64,000 bases of DNA from the NCBI GenBank assembly GCA_017794945.1, contig CP051239.1:2966692-3030691 (forward strand), read 5' to 3'. Source of the stretch: Alcanivorax sp. (lineage in GTDB: Bacteria; Pseudomonadota; Gammaproteobacteria; Pseudomonadales; Alcanivoracaceae). A program made the translations under genes and the position numbers. Position 1 is the stretch's first letter. Every line of letters starts with the position of its first letter. Below are positions 20,300-28,735 of this stretch, piece after piece. The notes under the pieces were generated by a model. It saw only the letters and a program-made list of their open reading frames with translations, did no database searches and was not told where the DNA came from.

Positions 20300-20674
20300 A
20301 TGGATACCATCATCTCAAGGCAGGAAACACTGTCGTTGCCGGCCCGGGGACCTGTCAATTTGCTGCATTTCCACCAGGGCATGGTACTGCTGGTGGGCGC
20401 CGACGCGGTGGGGCTGTACCGTGACCGGCGCGCCGTGGAAGACCCGCTCGCCAACGGTCTGGTGGGCTACGAGCCGATTCCCGAGGCGCTGCGCTGCGAG
20501 TTCCAGGAGCCGGACGGCTATGTGGTCGAGCAGGTGTCCGGTTTTATCGGTCTGCGTTCCGGCGCCGCCATGTTCATTCGTCCGGACGGCGTGGCCCTGT
20601 ACGCTAGCAGCCTGGACGCGCTGCATAACCGTGATTGCCACTGGGTGATCCCGTTTCCACCCCTTAATTCCTAG
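20300..20674 (+). CDS. Small hypothetical protein
   Basis: 124 residues, no family recognised. It starts MDTIISRQETLSLPARG and has alternating beta-like stretches (LLHFHQGMVLLVGADAVGLYRD) but no signal peptide or membrane helix. The start at 20300 has GGAG about 6 nt upstream. It is divergent from the sirtuin gene (42 bp) and 30 bp upstream of the GNAT-nitrilase gene, likely in one unit with it. Good codon usage and position support a real gene. Confidence 0.65.
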   Translation: MDTIISRQETLSLPARGPVNLLHFHQGMVLLVGADAVGLYRDRRAVEDPLANGLVGYEPIPEALRCEFQEPDGYVVEQVSGFIGLRSGAAMFIRPDGVALYASSLDALHNRDCHWVIPFPPLNS

Positions 20675-20704
20675 GAACCGCCGGTTCCTTGACTGGAGAG
20701 ATCC

Positions 20705-22246
20705 ATGGCTGAAGAAAGCACTCGCCTTCGTCTGCGGCAACTGACCCTGGAGGACTACCCGGCGCTGGCCCGGTTGATGGATCAGGTGTATCACGACATC
20801 GGCGGTGCCTGGCCCGAGGAAACCATCGCCACCCTGATCCGGTTGTTCCCGGAAGGGCAGTTGGTGATCGAGGACAACGGCACGCTTATCGCCACGGCGC
20901 TGACGGTGAAGGTGAGCTATGACCGGTTCTCCAACCCGCACCGCTACGAAGACCTGATCACCGACGACAAGGTGCGCTCGCACAGCCGCAAGGGCGATGC
21001 GCTGTACGGCCTGGATGTGTTCGTCGATCCCGAGTACCGGGGTTACCGCCTGGGCCGGCGGCTCTACGAAGCTCGCAAGGAGCTGTGCCGGGATGAAAAC
21101 CTGCGCGCCATTCTGGCCGGCGGCCGTCTGCCCGGCTATACCCACTACGCGGACAAAATGACGGTGACCGAGTACATCGCCGAAGTGGAAGCCCGCACCA
21201 TTTACGATCCGATTCTGACCTTCCAGCTTTCCAACGGCTTCGATGTCAAGCGCCTGCTGGTGAAGTACCTGCCGGAGGATGAAAGCTCGCGGGGTTACGC
21301 CACCCTGCTGGAATGGGACAACATCCTCTATCAGCCGGAGGACGACGGCGACTGGCCGCGCCGCTCGGTGGTGCGTCTGGGCGTGGTACAGCGTCGCATG
21401 CGCAGCGCGCGCTCGGTGGAAGACCTGCTCAGCCAGGTGGAGTTTTTCATCGATTCGCTGTCCGATTACCGGGCCGATTTCGCCGTGCTGCCGGAATTCT
21501 TCAGCGCGCCGCTGATGGGCCTCAAGACCGACCTGAATTCCGTGGAAGCGGTGCGTTACCTGGCCAGCTTCACCGAGGAAATCCGCGACGCCATGGCGGA
21601 CATGGCGGTGAGCTACAACATCAACATCATCGGCGGCTCCATGCCGCTGGAGGAAGACGGGCGCATTTATAACGTCGCCTACCTGATGCGCCGCGACGGC
21701 TCCGTGGAGCAGCAGAAGAAGATTCACATCACGCCTCACGAGCGCAAGGACTGGGCGATCCAGGGCGGCGACGGTCTACGGATTTTCGACACCGACGCCG
21801 GCCGCATCGGCATTCTGATCTGCTACGACGTGGAATTCCCGGAGCTGGGCCGGCTGCTCGCCGAGCAGGGCATGGAGATTCTGTTCGTGCCGTTCTGGAC
21901 CGACACCAAGAACGGCTACCTGCGGGTGCGTCATTGCGCCCAGGCGCGGGCGATCGAAAACGAATGCTATGTGGCGATTTCCGGCAGCGTGGGCAATCTG
22001 CCCCGGGTGGATAACGTGGACATTCAATACGCCCAGTCCGCGGTGTTCTCGCCCAGTGATTTTTACTTCCCCCACGACGGCACCATCAGCGAGTCGGTGC
22101 CCAACACCGAGATGCTGCTGTTCGCCGACATCGACCTGGAAAAGCTCAAGCTGCTGCACAGCGAAGGCTCGGTCACCAATATCCGCGACCGCCGCAAGGA
22201 CCTGTACAGCCTGGTGTGGAAGGGCAAGGAAGAGCTCGACCCCTGA
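20705..22246 (+). CDS. GNAT acetyltransferase / carbon-nitrogen hydrolase (nitrilase) fusion
   Basis: 513 residues. Residues ~1-210 form a GNAT domain, with the acetyl-CoA loop in YRGYRLGRRLYEAR. From about residue 220 comes a nitrilase-superfamily amidohydrolase with its Glu-Lys-Cys triad: Glu in FAVLPEFFSAP, Lys in KKIHITPHERKDW, and Cys in GILICYDVEFPE. This fusion is found in many proteobacteria; its substrate is not established. GGAGAG lies before the ATG. It follows the 124-residue ORF by 30 bp and is convergent with the LysR gene. Confidence 0.93.
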   Translation: MAEESTRLRLRQLTLEDYPALARLMDQVYHDIGGAWPEETIATLIRLFPEGQLVIEDNGTLIATALTVKVSYDRFSNPHRYEDLITDDKVRSHSRKGDALYGLDVFVDPEYRGYRLGRRLYEARKELCRDENLRAILAGGRLPGYTHYADKMTVTEYIAEVEARTIYDPILTFQLSNGFDVKRLLVKYLPEDESSRGYATLLEWDNILYQPEDDGDWPRRSVVRLGVVQRRMRSARSVEDLLSQVEFFIDSLSDYRADFAVLPEFFSAPLMGLKTDLNSVEAVRYLASFTEEIRDAMADMAVSYNINIIGGSMPLEEDGRIYNVAYLMRRDGSVEQQKKIHITPHERKDWAIQGGDGLRIFDTDAGRIGILICYDVEFPELGRLLAEQGMEILFVPFWTDTKNGYLRVRHCAQARAIENECYVAISGSVGNLPRVDNVDIQYAQSAVFSPSDFYFPHDGTISESVPNTEMLLFADIDLEKLKLLHSEGSVTNIRDRRKDLYSLVWKGKEELDP

Positions 22247-22267
22247 GGCGGCACCCCCCGGCGTCGG

Positions 22268-23167
22268 TCAACGCCGCTCGCGGAAGGTTTCCACCACCTG
22301 TTCCGCCAGGGCTTCGGCGGCGGGGCCGGAGCCGTCACGGCGCACCAGCGCGATCTGGTAGTCGCCCAGCGCGGGCAGGCCGCTTTCCGGACCCAGCACC
22401 CGCAGCGGTGGCTGCACCAGGCTGGCGGGGAAGGGCGCTACCGCCAGGTCGGCCAGCATGGCCGCTTCCTGGCCGGCGCAGTGCTCGCTGTTATACGCCA
22501 CCCGGTAGCTGATTTCCGCCTTATCCAGCGCGCCCAGCGCCATCTCCCGCCAGGCACAGCCGTGGTTGGCCAGTGACAGCGGCAGCGGCGAGCGCTGCAC
22601 CGCCACGCCGCCGTCGCGGCCGGCCCAGACCAGCGGCTCGGTGTGCACCACCTCGCCGCGCTTGGCGCTCAGGTCGCTGTGACCGAGGGTCACCAGCGCC
22701 AGGTCCAGCTCGCCGTCGTCGAGCCGTTTCAGCAGGTCCACGCTGCGCCCGGCATTCACGTTCACCTGCACCGCCGGGTGCGAGCGGGCGAAGCGGGTCA
22801 GCACTTGGGGCAGCACCCGGGTGCCCACATCGTCCGGCGTGCCCAAGCGCACGCTGCCCTCCAGGGACGGCGCCAGAAACCGGCCCACCGCCTCTTCGTT
22901 GAGCTTGAGCAACCGGCGACCGTAACCGAGCAGTACTTCCCCCTCCGGCGTCAGGGACACCCGGCGCGCCTCGCGTATGAACAGGCTCTGGCCCAGGGTT
23001 TCCTCCAGGCGTTTGATCTGCATGCTCAGCGCGGAAGGGGTGCGGAACACCTGGTGAGCGGCGCGAGTGAAGCTGCCGTTCTCGGCGATGGCCACGAAGG
23101 TACGCAGGGTGTCCGTATCCAGAAGGGGCAGCGAGCTGTTCTCGGGTCGGGCCTTGGTGGCGGTCAT
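22268..23167 (-). CDS. LysR family transcriptional regulator
   Basis: 299 residues. Winged HTH at residues ~18-75: LRTFVAIAENGSFTRAAHQVFRTPSALSMQIKRLEETLG, with SLFIREARRVSLTPEGEVLLGY after it. The C-terminal part is the usual periplasmic-binding-like effector domain. It is divergent from a small basic ORF (140 bp gap), so that gap probably holds its operator. The target and effector are unknown. Confidence 0.93.
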   Translation of the reverse strand: MTATKARPENSSLPLLDTDTLRTFVAIAENGSFTRAAHQVFRTPSALSMQIKRLEETLGQSLFIREARRVSLTPEGEVLLGYGRRLLKLNEEAVGRFLAPSLEGSVRLGTPDDVGTRVLPQVLTRFARSHPAVQVNVNAGRSVDLLKRLDDGELDLALVTLGHSDLSAKRGEVVHTEPLVWAGRDGGVAVQRSPLPLSLANHGCAWREMALGALDKAEISYRVAYNSEHCAGQEAAMLADLAVAPFPASLVQPPLRVLGPESGLPALGDYQIALVRRDGSGPAAEALAEQVVETFRERR

Positions 23168-23307
23168 GGCGGGCTCTCCAACCGTTCAATATTTCTGAAT
23201 GGGCAATGTAGTTCTTTTCGCTGGATTCAACAATGTGAAGTGCGCATGATTCTCCCATAGGCCGGGGCGGTGCCGTGCCCGGTCGGCGACCGATCAAGGA
23301 GACCGTC

Positions 23308-23496
23308 ATGAAGGAGAGAGCCATGAAACAAAAGCCACGCATCCAACGTCATTATTCGGACCCGGACCTGTACATGCCGGCGATGCCGCCGCTGGGGCTG
23401 ATCAACGCCCTGGAGCGCAAGGTCCAGAAGTGGTGGCGCCAGCGCGCTGAGCGCCGCCAGGCCGCCGCGCTGCGCCGCTCACGCGCCAGCGGGTAG
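23308..23496 (+). CDS. Small basic hypothetical protein
   Basis: 62 residues, rich in Arg, Lys, Gln and Trp in the second half (LERKVQKWWRQRAERRQAAALRR), likely helical and strongly basic. AAGGAG lies 6 nt before ATG 23308; an ATG at 23323 with GAGAG before it is an alternative. It is divergent from the LysR gene, a common layout for a LysR target. Its TAG stop lies inside a dispersed palindrome. It loosely recalls DUF1127-like small proteins, but I would not assign it. Confidence 0.55.
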   Translation: MKERAMKQKPRIQRHYSDPDLYMPAMPPLGLINALERKVQKWWRQRAERRQAAALRRSRASG

Positions 23497-23526
23497 GTCG
23501 GATTAGCCGAAGGCGTAATCCGACAC
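23493..23526 (+). repeat. Dispersed palindrome GTAGGTCGG family, copy 1
   Basis: GTAGGTCGGATTAGCC...GGCGTAATCCGAC imperfect palindrome. Its second to fourth bases (TAG) are the stop codon of the small basic ORF. Confidence 0.75.
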
Positions 23527-23555
23527 GGTTTTTCCGACACGGTCTGGTGTTTTAT

Positions 23556-23589
23556 GTCGGGTTACGGCCTTTGGCCTAACCCGACCTAC
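23556..23589 (-). repeat. Dispersed palindrome GTAGGTCGG family, copy 2 (inverted)
   Basis: On the minus strand this reads GTAGGTCGGGTTAGGCC...GGCCGTAACCCGAC, nearly the same as the copy at 32116-32153. It forms a large inverted pair with copy 1, 30 bp away. Confidence 0.75.
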
Positions 23590-23606
23590 GATTTTTCCTT
23601 GCTGAC

Positions 23607-23638
23607 ACAAAAAAGGCGCCGTTGAGGCGCCTTTTTCG
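23607..23638. terminator. Bidirectional terminator before the ETF-QO 3' end
   Basis: AAAAAAGGCGCC / GGCGCCTTTTT with loop GTTGA, lying between convergent genes. It has A and T runs on both sides. Confidence 0.9.
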
Positions 23639-23660
23639 TTGCGGCTAAGAACCGGCCGGA

Positions 23661-25316
23661 TTACATGTTCGGGTAATTCGGGCCGCCGGTGCCTTCCGGC
23701 GCCACCCAGTGGATGTTCTGGGTGGGGTCCTTGATGTCGCAGGTCTTGCAGTGCACGCAGTTCTGAGCGTTGATCTGGAAGCGCTTTTCACCGGTGCTTT
23801 CGTCCTCGACCACTTCGTACACGCCCGCCGGGCAGTAACGCTGCGCCGGTTCGTTGTATTTGGGCAGGTTGTACTCAATGGGGATGCTCGGATCCTTCAG
23901 CGTCAGATGGCAGGGCTGATCTTCTTCGTGATTGGTGTTGGACAGGAACACCGAATCCAGCTTGTTGAAGGTCAGTTTGCCGTCCGGCTTCGGATAGCTG
24001 ATTTTCTTGCACTGGTCCGCCGGCTTCAGGGTGTCGTGGTCCGGGGTGGTGTCCCGCATCGTGAACGGCATTTTGCCGTTGAGGATGTTGAGATCCACGA
24101 AGGCGAAGGCGGAACCCAGCAGGTTGCCGAACTTGTGCTGGGCCGGGCCGAAGTTGCGCTGCGTGTGCAGCTCCTCGAACACCCAGCTGCTCTCGAACTG
24201 GCTCTTGTATTCGGTCAGTTCGTCGCTGCCACGGCCGTCCTTGATGGCCTGCGAAATCACTTCCGCGGCGATCATGCCGGACTTCATGGCGGTGTGGTTA
24301 CCCTTGATCTTGGCGAAGTTCAGGGTACCGGCGTCGCAGCCCACCAGCAGACCGCCGGGGAAGGTCATTCTCGGCAGGGATTGCAGGCCGCCCTTGGCGA
24401 TGGCCCGGGCGCCGTAGCTGACGCGCTTGCCGCCTTCCAGGAATTTTTTGATTTCCGGGTGGGTTTTCCAGCGCTGCATTTCATCGAACGGTGAAACGTG
24501 CGGGTTGGAATAGCCCAGGTCGGTAATCAGACCCAGGGTCACCTGGTTGTCTTCCATGTGGTACAGGAAGCCGCCGCCGTGGGAGCCGGATTCGCTCAGC
24601 GGCCAGCCGGCGGTGTGCACCACCAGGCCCTGCTGATGCTTGGCCGGGTCGATTTCCCACAGTTCCTTGATGCCCAGGCCATAGTGCTGGGGATCGACGC
24701 CTTCGCGCAGGTTGAACTTTTCCATCAACCCTTTGCCGAGGTGGCCGCGGCAGCCTTCGGAGAACACGGTGTACTTGGCGTGCAACTCCATGCCCGGGGT
24801 GTAGCTGGGCTTTTTCTCGCCGTTGTGGTCGATGCCGGAATCGCCGGTGGCGATGCCCTTCACCGAACCGTCCTCGTTATAAAGGACTTCGGTGGCGGCG
24901 AAGCCGGGGAACACCTCGATGCCGAGACCTTCCGCCTGCTCGGCGAGCCAGCGGCACAGGTTGCCCAGGGAAATCACGTAGTTGCCCTCGTTGTGCATGG
25001 TCTTGGGCACGAACGGGTTGGGCACCTTGGAGCCTTTCTCGGCGCCGGTGAAGTAGAAGATTTCGTCGCCGCCGACTTCGGTGTTCAGCGGCGCGCCGAG
25101 TTCTTTCCAGTTGGGGAACAGCTCGTTGAGCGCGCGCGGCTCGAAGACCGCGCCGGAGAGGATATGGGCGCCTACTTCAGAGCCTTTCTCCACCACCACG
25201 ACGCTGAGTTCCTGACCGCTTTCCTGGGCGATTTGACCCAGGCGGCATGCGGTTGCCAGACCGGACGGACCGGCGCCGACGATGACAACGTCGACTTCCA
25301 TAGATTCGCGTTCCAC
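23661..25316 (-). CDS. etfD: Electron transfer flavoprotein-ubiquinone oxidoreductase
   Basis: 551 residues. This inner-membrane-associated flavo-iron-sulfur enzyme passes electrons from reduced ETF to ubiquinone. The FAD motif is VVIVGAGPSGLATACRL near the N-terminus. The C-terminal 4Fe-4S site has cysteines in YCPAGVYEV and NCVHCKTCDIKDP, followed by the family ending WVAPEGTGGPNYPNM. I chose GTG 25316 (VERESMEVD): AGGAG lies 7 nt before it, and the length matches the family; ATG 25301 is the alternative. It is divergent from etfBA. Confidence 0.96.
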   Translation of the reverse strand: MERESMEVDVVIVGAGPSGLATACRLGQIAQESGQELSVVVVEKGSEVGAHILSGAVFEPRALNELFPNWKELGAPLNTEVGGDEIFYFTGAEKGSKVPNPFVPKTMHNEGNYVISLGNLCRWLAEQAEGLGIEVFPGFAATEVLYNEDGSVKGIATGDSGIDHNGEKKPSYTPGMELHAKYTVFSEGCRGHLGKGLMEKFNLREGVDPQHYGLGIKELWEIDPAKHQQGLVVHTAGWPLSESGSHGGGFLYHMEDNQVTLGLITDLGYSNPHVSPFDEMQRWKTHPEIKKFLEGGKRVSYGARAIAKGGLQSLPRMTFPGGLLVGCDAGTLNFAKIKGNHTAMKSGMIAAEVISQAIKDGRGSDELTEYKSQFESSWVFEELHTQRNFGPAQHKFGNLLGSAFAFVDLNILNGKMPFTMRDTTPDHDTLKPADQCKKISYPKPDGKLTFNKLDSVFLSNTNHEEDQPCHLTLKDPSIPIEYNLPKYNEPAQRYCPAGVYEVVEDESTGEKRFQINAQNCVHCKTCDIKDPTQNIHWVAPEGTGGPNYPNM

Positions 25317-25413
25317 AGCCTGTCTCCTAGCTTTCGGTTCTCTTGGGGTGGCGCGGAGTATAAAGGCATCCTCCATATCGCACCACTTTTCGGAATCGAC
25401 TTTCACACCGATT

Positions 25414-25427
25414 CAAACACTTGTTTG
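25414..25427. promoter_or_regulatory. PsrA-type operator
   Basis: CAAACACTTGTTTG fits the published Pseudomonas PsrA consensus (G/C)AAAC-N2-4-GTTTG(C/G) exactly. It lies 98 bp upstream of the ETF-QO start and about 330 bp upstream of etfB. PsrA is a TetR-family sensor of long-chain acyl groups, and ETF genes are known members of its regulon in Pseudomonas. Confidence 0.7.
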
Positions 25428-25658
25428 GATTATCCCTTGCCAGGTGGTTGATTTACAAGGATATCGGCGACCGGCGGGTCATGAACGCAAGACACAATTG
25501 GCAGCAAAATCATCCGCTTACCCAATTTCGGCCTATTGACCTGCCGGGGGGCAGCGTTCAAGATACCGGCTCTCGCGCGGGGCCCCGGCGTTCGGCGTCG
25601 TCTCGCCTCTTTCATCGTTTCCGTCCTTATTAAGTACTGGTGAAAGCGAGTATTCGGG

Positions 25659-25710
25659 CGGGTTGCCACAAGGCACGGTGGGCTTCCAAACCCTGCTTTG
25701 TGGCAGCCCC
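25659..25710 (+). promoter_or_regulatory. Leader hairpin upstream of etfB
   Basis: GGGTTGCCACAA and TTGTGGCAGCCC pair with one G-U pair around a loop of about 27 nt. It ends ~48 bp before the etfB ATG and has no T tract. Role unknown. Confidence 0.4.
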
Positions 25711-25757
25711 CGGACGGAAGCGACTTCAGTCACCAAGTGGAAGATTCCGAGGATCCT

Positions 25758-26507
25758 ATGAAGGTTCTTGTACCCATCAAGCGAGTCATTGACTACAACG
25801 TTAAGGTTCGCGTGAAGGCGGACAACTCTGGCGTTGATCTCGCCAATGTGAAAATGGCCATGAACCCCTTCTGCGAAATCGCCGTGGAAGAAGCGGTACG
25901 CCTGAAAGAAAAAGGCGTCGTGACCGAAATCGTCGCTGTCAGCATCGGCCCGAAAGCCGCTCAGGAGCAGCTGCGCACCGCCATGGCGCTGGGCGCCGAC
26001 CGGTCCATCCTGGTGGAAACCGATGAAGAGATTCAGCCGCTGGGCATCGCCAAGGCGCTGAAAGCCATCGTTGAAGAGGAAAAGCCGGAAATGGTGATCC
26101 TCGGCAAACAGGCCATCGACGATGACAACAACCAGACCGGCCAGATGCTGGCTGCTCTGACCGGCATGCCCCAGGGCACGTTCGCTTCCGAAGTGAACGT
26201 GGAGGAAGGCAAGGTCAAGGTGACCCGTGAAATCGACGGCGGCCTGCAGACCGTGGAATTGAAACTGCCGGCGGTGGTGACCACCGACCTGCGTCTCAAC
26301 GAGCCGCGCTACGCGTCCCTGCCTAACATCATGAAAGCCAAGAAGAAGCCGCTGGACGTTAAAACCCCGGCGGATCTGGGCGTTGATATGACCCCCCGCG
26401 TGACCATCGAGAAGGTGGAAACACCGGCCGAGCGCAAGGCGGGCGTTATGGTGGGCTCCGTGGACGAGCTGGTCGAGAAACTGAAGAACGAAGCGAAGGT
26501 GATCTGA
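25758..26507 (+). CDS. etfB: Electron transfer flavoprotein beta subunit
   Basis: 249 residues. With EtfA it forms the soluble FAD/AMP electron carrier that takes electrons from acyl-CoA dehydrogenases. It starts [19 protein letters not shown]; the family signature lies around [33 protein letters not shown] precedes the ATG at 25758; a longer frame upstream lacks family sequence. Its stop codon overlaps the etfA start (TGATG). Confidence 0.97.
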   Translation: MKVLVPIKRVIDYNVKVRVKADNSGVDLANVKMAMNPFCEIAVEEAVRLKEKGVVTEIVAVSIGPKAAQEQLRTAMALGADRSILVETDEEIQPLGIAKALKAIVEEEKPEMVILGKQAIDDDNNQTGQMLAALTGMPQGTFASEVNVEEGKVKVTREIDGGLQTVELKLPAVVTTDLRLNEPRYASLPNIMKAKKKPLDVKTPADLGVDMTPRVTIEKVETPAERKAGVMVGSVDELVEKLKNEAKVI

Positions 26508-27436
26508 TGAGTGTTTTAGTTTACGCCGAACACGACAACGCCACGCTCAACAAGGTTACTTTGAGCGTTCTCGCCGCCGCCAAGGAAATCGGCGGTGACA
26601 TCACCGTGCTGGTCGCCGGCAAAGGCTGCGGCGCCGTGGCCGAGGAAGCCGCCAAGGCGGAAGGCGTGAGCAAGGTACTGTGCGCCGACAACGACGCCTA
26701 CGAGCATCAGCTGGCCGAGAACATCGCCGAGCTGGTCGCCGAAGTGGGCGCCGATTACAAGCACATCCTGGCCGCCGCCACCACCACCGGCAAGAACTTC
26801 GCGCCGCGCGTGGCCGCGCTGCTGGACGTCGCCCAGATCTCCGAGATCTCCGACGTGGTCGACGGCGATACGTTCCGCCGTCCGATCTACGCGGGCAACG
26901 CCATCGCCACCGTTAAGTGCGCCGATGAGAAGAAAGTGATCACCGTGCGTGGCACTTCCTTCGACGGCGTGGCGGCGGAAGGCGGCTCCGCGTCCGTGGA
27001 AAACCTGGACGTGGTGAAAGACAGCGGCCTGTCCAGCTTCGTCAACGAAGAGCTGGCCAAGTCCGACCGTCCCGAGCTGACCAGCGCCGAGATCGTGATC
27101 TCCGGTGGCCGCGGCATGGGCAACGGCGACAACTTCGAGATCCTGTACAAGGTGGCCGATAAGCTGGGCGCCGCCGTCGGTGCCTCCCGCGCCGCCGTGG
27201 ACGCCGGCTTCGTACCGAACGACATGCAGGTAGGCCAGACCGGTAAGATCGTTGCCCCGAACCTGTACATGGCGGTGGGCATCTCCGGTGCGATTCAGCA
27301 CCTGGCCGGCATGAAGGACTCCAAAGTGATCGTTGCCATCAACAAGGACGAGGAAGCCCCGATTTTCCAGGTGGCGGACTACGGCCTGGTGGCGGATCTC
27401 TTCGAGGCCGTTCCGGAGCTCGACAGCAAGCTCTGA
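26507..27436 (+). CDS. etfA: Electron transfer flavoprotein alpha subunit
   Basis: 309 residues. The C-terminal FAD-binding signature is clear: SGGRGMGNGDNFE, GASRAAVDAGFVPNDMQVGQTG, APNLYMAVGISGAIQHLAGM and IVAINKDEEAPIFQVADYGL. It is translationally coupled to etfB and followed by a strong terminator. With the divergent ETF-QO it completes the route from acyl-CoA dehydrogenases (LiuA in this window, and fatty-acid enzymes elsewhere) to quinone. Confidence 0.97.
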   Translation: MSVLVYAEHDNATLNKVTLSVLAAAKEIGGDITVLVAGKGCGAVAEEAAKAEGVSKVLCADNDAYEHQLAENIAELVAEVGADYKHILAAATTTGKNFAPRVAALLDVAQISEISDVVDGDTFRRPIYAGNAIATVKCADEKKVITVRGTSFDGVAAEGGSASVENLDVVKDSGLSSFVNEELAKSDRPELTSAEIVISGGRGMGNGDNFEILYKVADKLGAAVGASRAAVDAGFVPNDMQVGQTGKIVAPNLYMAVGISGAIQHLAGMKDSKVIVAINKDEEAPIFQVADYGLVADLFEAVPELDSKL

Positions 27437-27460
27437 TCCCGATGTAACATCGGTATCAAC

Positions 27461-27494
27461 GAAAAAAGCCCGGCCGTCGCGCCGGGCTTTTTTA
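27461..27494 (+). terminator. Rho-independent terminator after etfA
   Basis: AAAAAAGCCCGGC ... GCCGGGCTTTTTT, GC-rich stem with T run, 25 bp after the etfA stop. Confidence 0.93.
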
Positions 27495-27526
27495 TGCCTG
27501 AAATTTGTGGAGGTTGGGGGCGAGCC

Positions 27527-27571
27527 GTGGGAGCGGGCCCCGCCCGCGAAAGGCAAGCAAAGCTTGCCGGC
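27527..27571 (+). repeat. REP-like two-hairpin element, copy 1
   Basis: GTGGGAGCGGGC-ccc-GCCCGCGAAA followed by a second stem GGCAAGC-AAA-GCTTGCC and GGC. The first part closely resembles Pseudomonas REP sequences. It lies between convergent genes. Confidence 0.8.
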
Positions 27572-27616
27572 AACGGTTGCCCCGCAGGATCCCAGAGACC
27601 TGTTCCACTTCCAAAG

Positions 27617-28726
27617 TTAGGCGTGTTCTTTGAGTCGCTCCGCCAGCGCCAGGGCGGCGGTAAGCCCCGGCGATTCAATGCCGAGCAGGTTTACCAGGCC
27701 TTCAATACCGTGCTCCCTCTGGCCCTGGATCAGAAAGTCCCGGTAGGGCTTGCCGTCCAGCCATAGCTTGGGGCGCACGCCGGCGTAGTCCGGCTGCAGC
27801 GCGCCCGCCGGCAGGCCCGGCCAGTAGCGCCGCACCGCCTGCTCGAAGCTTTCCCGGCGGCTTTCATCCACCCGGTAGTCCGGCCGTTCCACCCACTCCA
27901 CGTCGGGCCCGAAACGGGCGCCGCCGGCCAGATCTAGAGTCAGGTGAACACCCAGGCCGTCGGCGTCGGGCAGGGGATAGATCAGCCGCTCGGCAGGCGG
28001 TTTGCCGCGCAGCTTGAAGTAGTGCCCCTTGGCGAAGCGCTGTTCCGGCCGGTGCTTTTCCGGCAACCCGTCCATCAGGCCGGTGAGAGGCACCGCGCCG
28101 AGGCCGGCGGCGTTGATCAGGCGCTCCGCGCGCAGCTGGAAAGGCTGGTCCGGGCCTTCCACGGTGAGGGTGAAACGCCCCGGCCGGCAGTCGATATGCG
28201 TCACCCGGTGACGCAGGGCGATCACCGCGCCGTGGTTTTCCGCTTCCGCGGCCAGGCTGGCCATCAGGCCGTGGCTGTCGACGATGCCGCTGGTGGCGCT
28301 CTCCAGCGCCTGCTCCGCGCGCAGCCAGGGCGCCTCCCGGCGCAGCCGCTCGCGGCTCACCAGGCTGAGCCCCTCGGCGCCGGCGGCGCGGGCGTTGGCG
28401 TACAGGTCCTCCAGAGCCCCTGTCTGGCCGGGGCCGGCCACCACCCATTTACCGCGGCACCGGTGGGCGATGCCCCGGGCGGCGCAGTACTCGTAGAGCA
28501 GCGCGTTGCCGCGCAGGCAGGTTTCCGCCTTGAGCGAGCCGGGCGGGTAGTAGAGCCCGCCGTGGATCACTTCGCTATTGCGCGAGGAAAGATGCTCGCC
28601 GATGTGGGCTTCCGCCTCCAGAACGACCACCGTCTGGCCGGCCCGGGCCAGGCGCCGGGCCACCGCCAGACCGATGACGCCGGCGCCGATCACCACGCAG
28701 CCGGTTTCTTCCAGCGGCAAGGGCAT
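27617..28726 (-). CDS. FAD-dependent oxidoreductase, L-2-hydroxyglutarate oxidase-like
   Basis: 369 residues of the DAO/GlpO fold. FAD motif GCVVIGAGVIGLAVARRLARAG at the N-terminus, then VLEAEAHIGEHLSSRNSEVIHGGLYY, a hallmark of the LhgO/YgaF group. The C-terminus has DYAGVRPKL and LLGIESPGLTAALALAERL. LhgO oxidises L-2-hydroxyglutarate to 2-oxoglutarate and passes electrons to the membrane; the substrate here is inferred only. It starts 9 bp after the LTA-synthase-like stop, so the two likely share a transcript. Confidence 0.85.
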   Translation of the reverse strand: MPLPLEETGCVVIGAGVIGLAVARRLARAGQTVVVLEAEAHIGEHLSSRNSEVIHGGLYYPPGSLKAETCLRGNALLYEYCAARGIAHRCRGKWVVAGPGQTGALEDLYANARAAGAEGLSLVSRERLRREAPWLRAEQALESATSGIVDSHGLMASLAAEAENHGAVIALRHRVTHIDCRPGRFTLTVEGPDQPFQLRAERLINAAGLGAVPLTGLMDGLPEKHRPEQRFAKGHYFKLRGKPPAERLIYPLPDADGLGVHLTLDLAGGARFGPDVEWVERPDYRVDESRRESFEQAVRRYWPGLPAGALQPDYAGVRPKLWLDGKPYRDFLIQGQREHGIEGLVNLLGIESPGLTAALALAERLKEHA

Positions 28727-28735
28727 GGCCTGGCC

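Larger units (their letters stand above)
25317..25757. other. Divergent control region of ETF-QO and etfBA
   Basis: 441 bp with no gene. It contains a PsrA-type operator (25414-25427) near the ETF-QO side and a long imperfect hairpin (about 25659-25710) in the probable etfBA leader. Frames on either strand do not look like protein. Confidence 0.7.
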
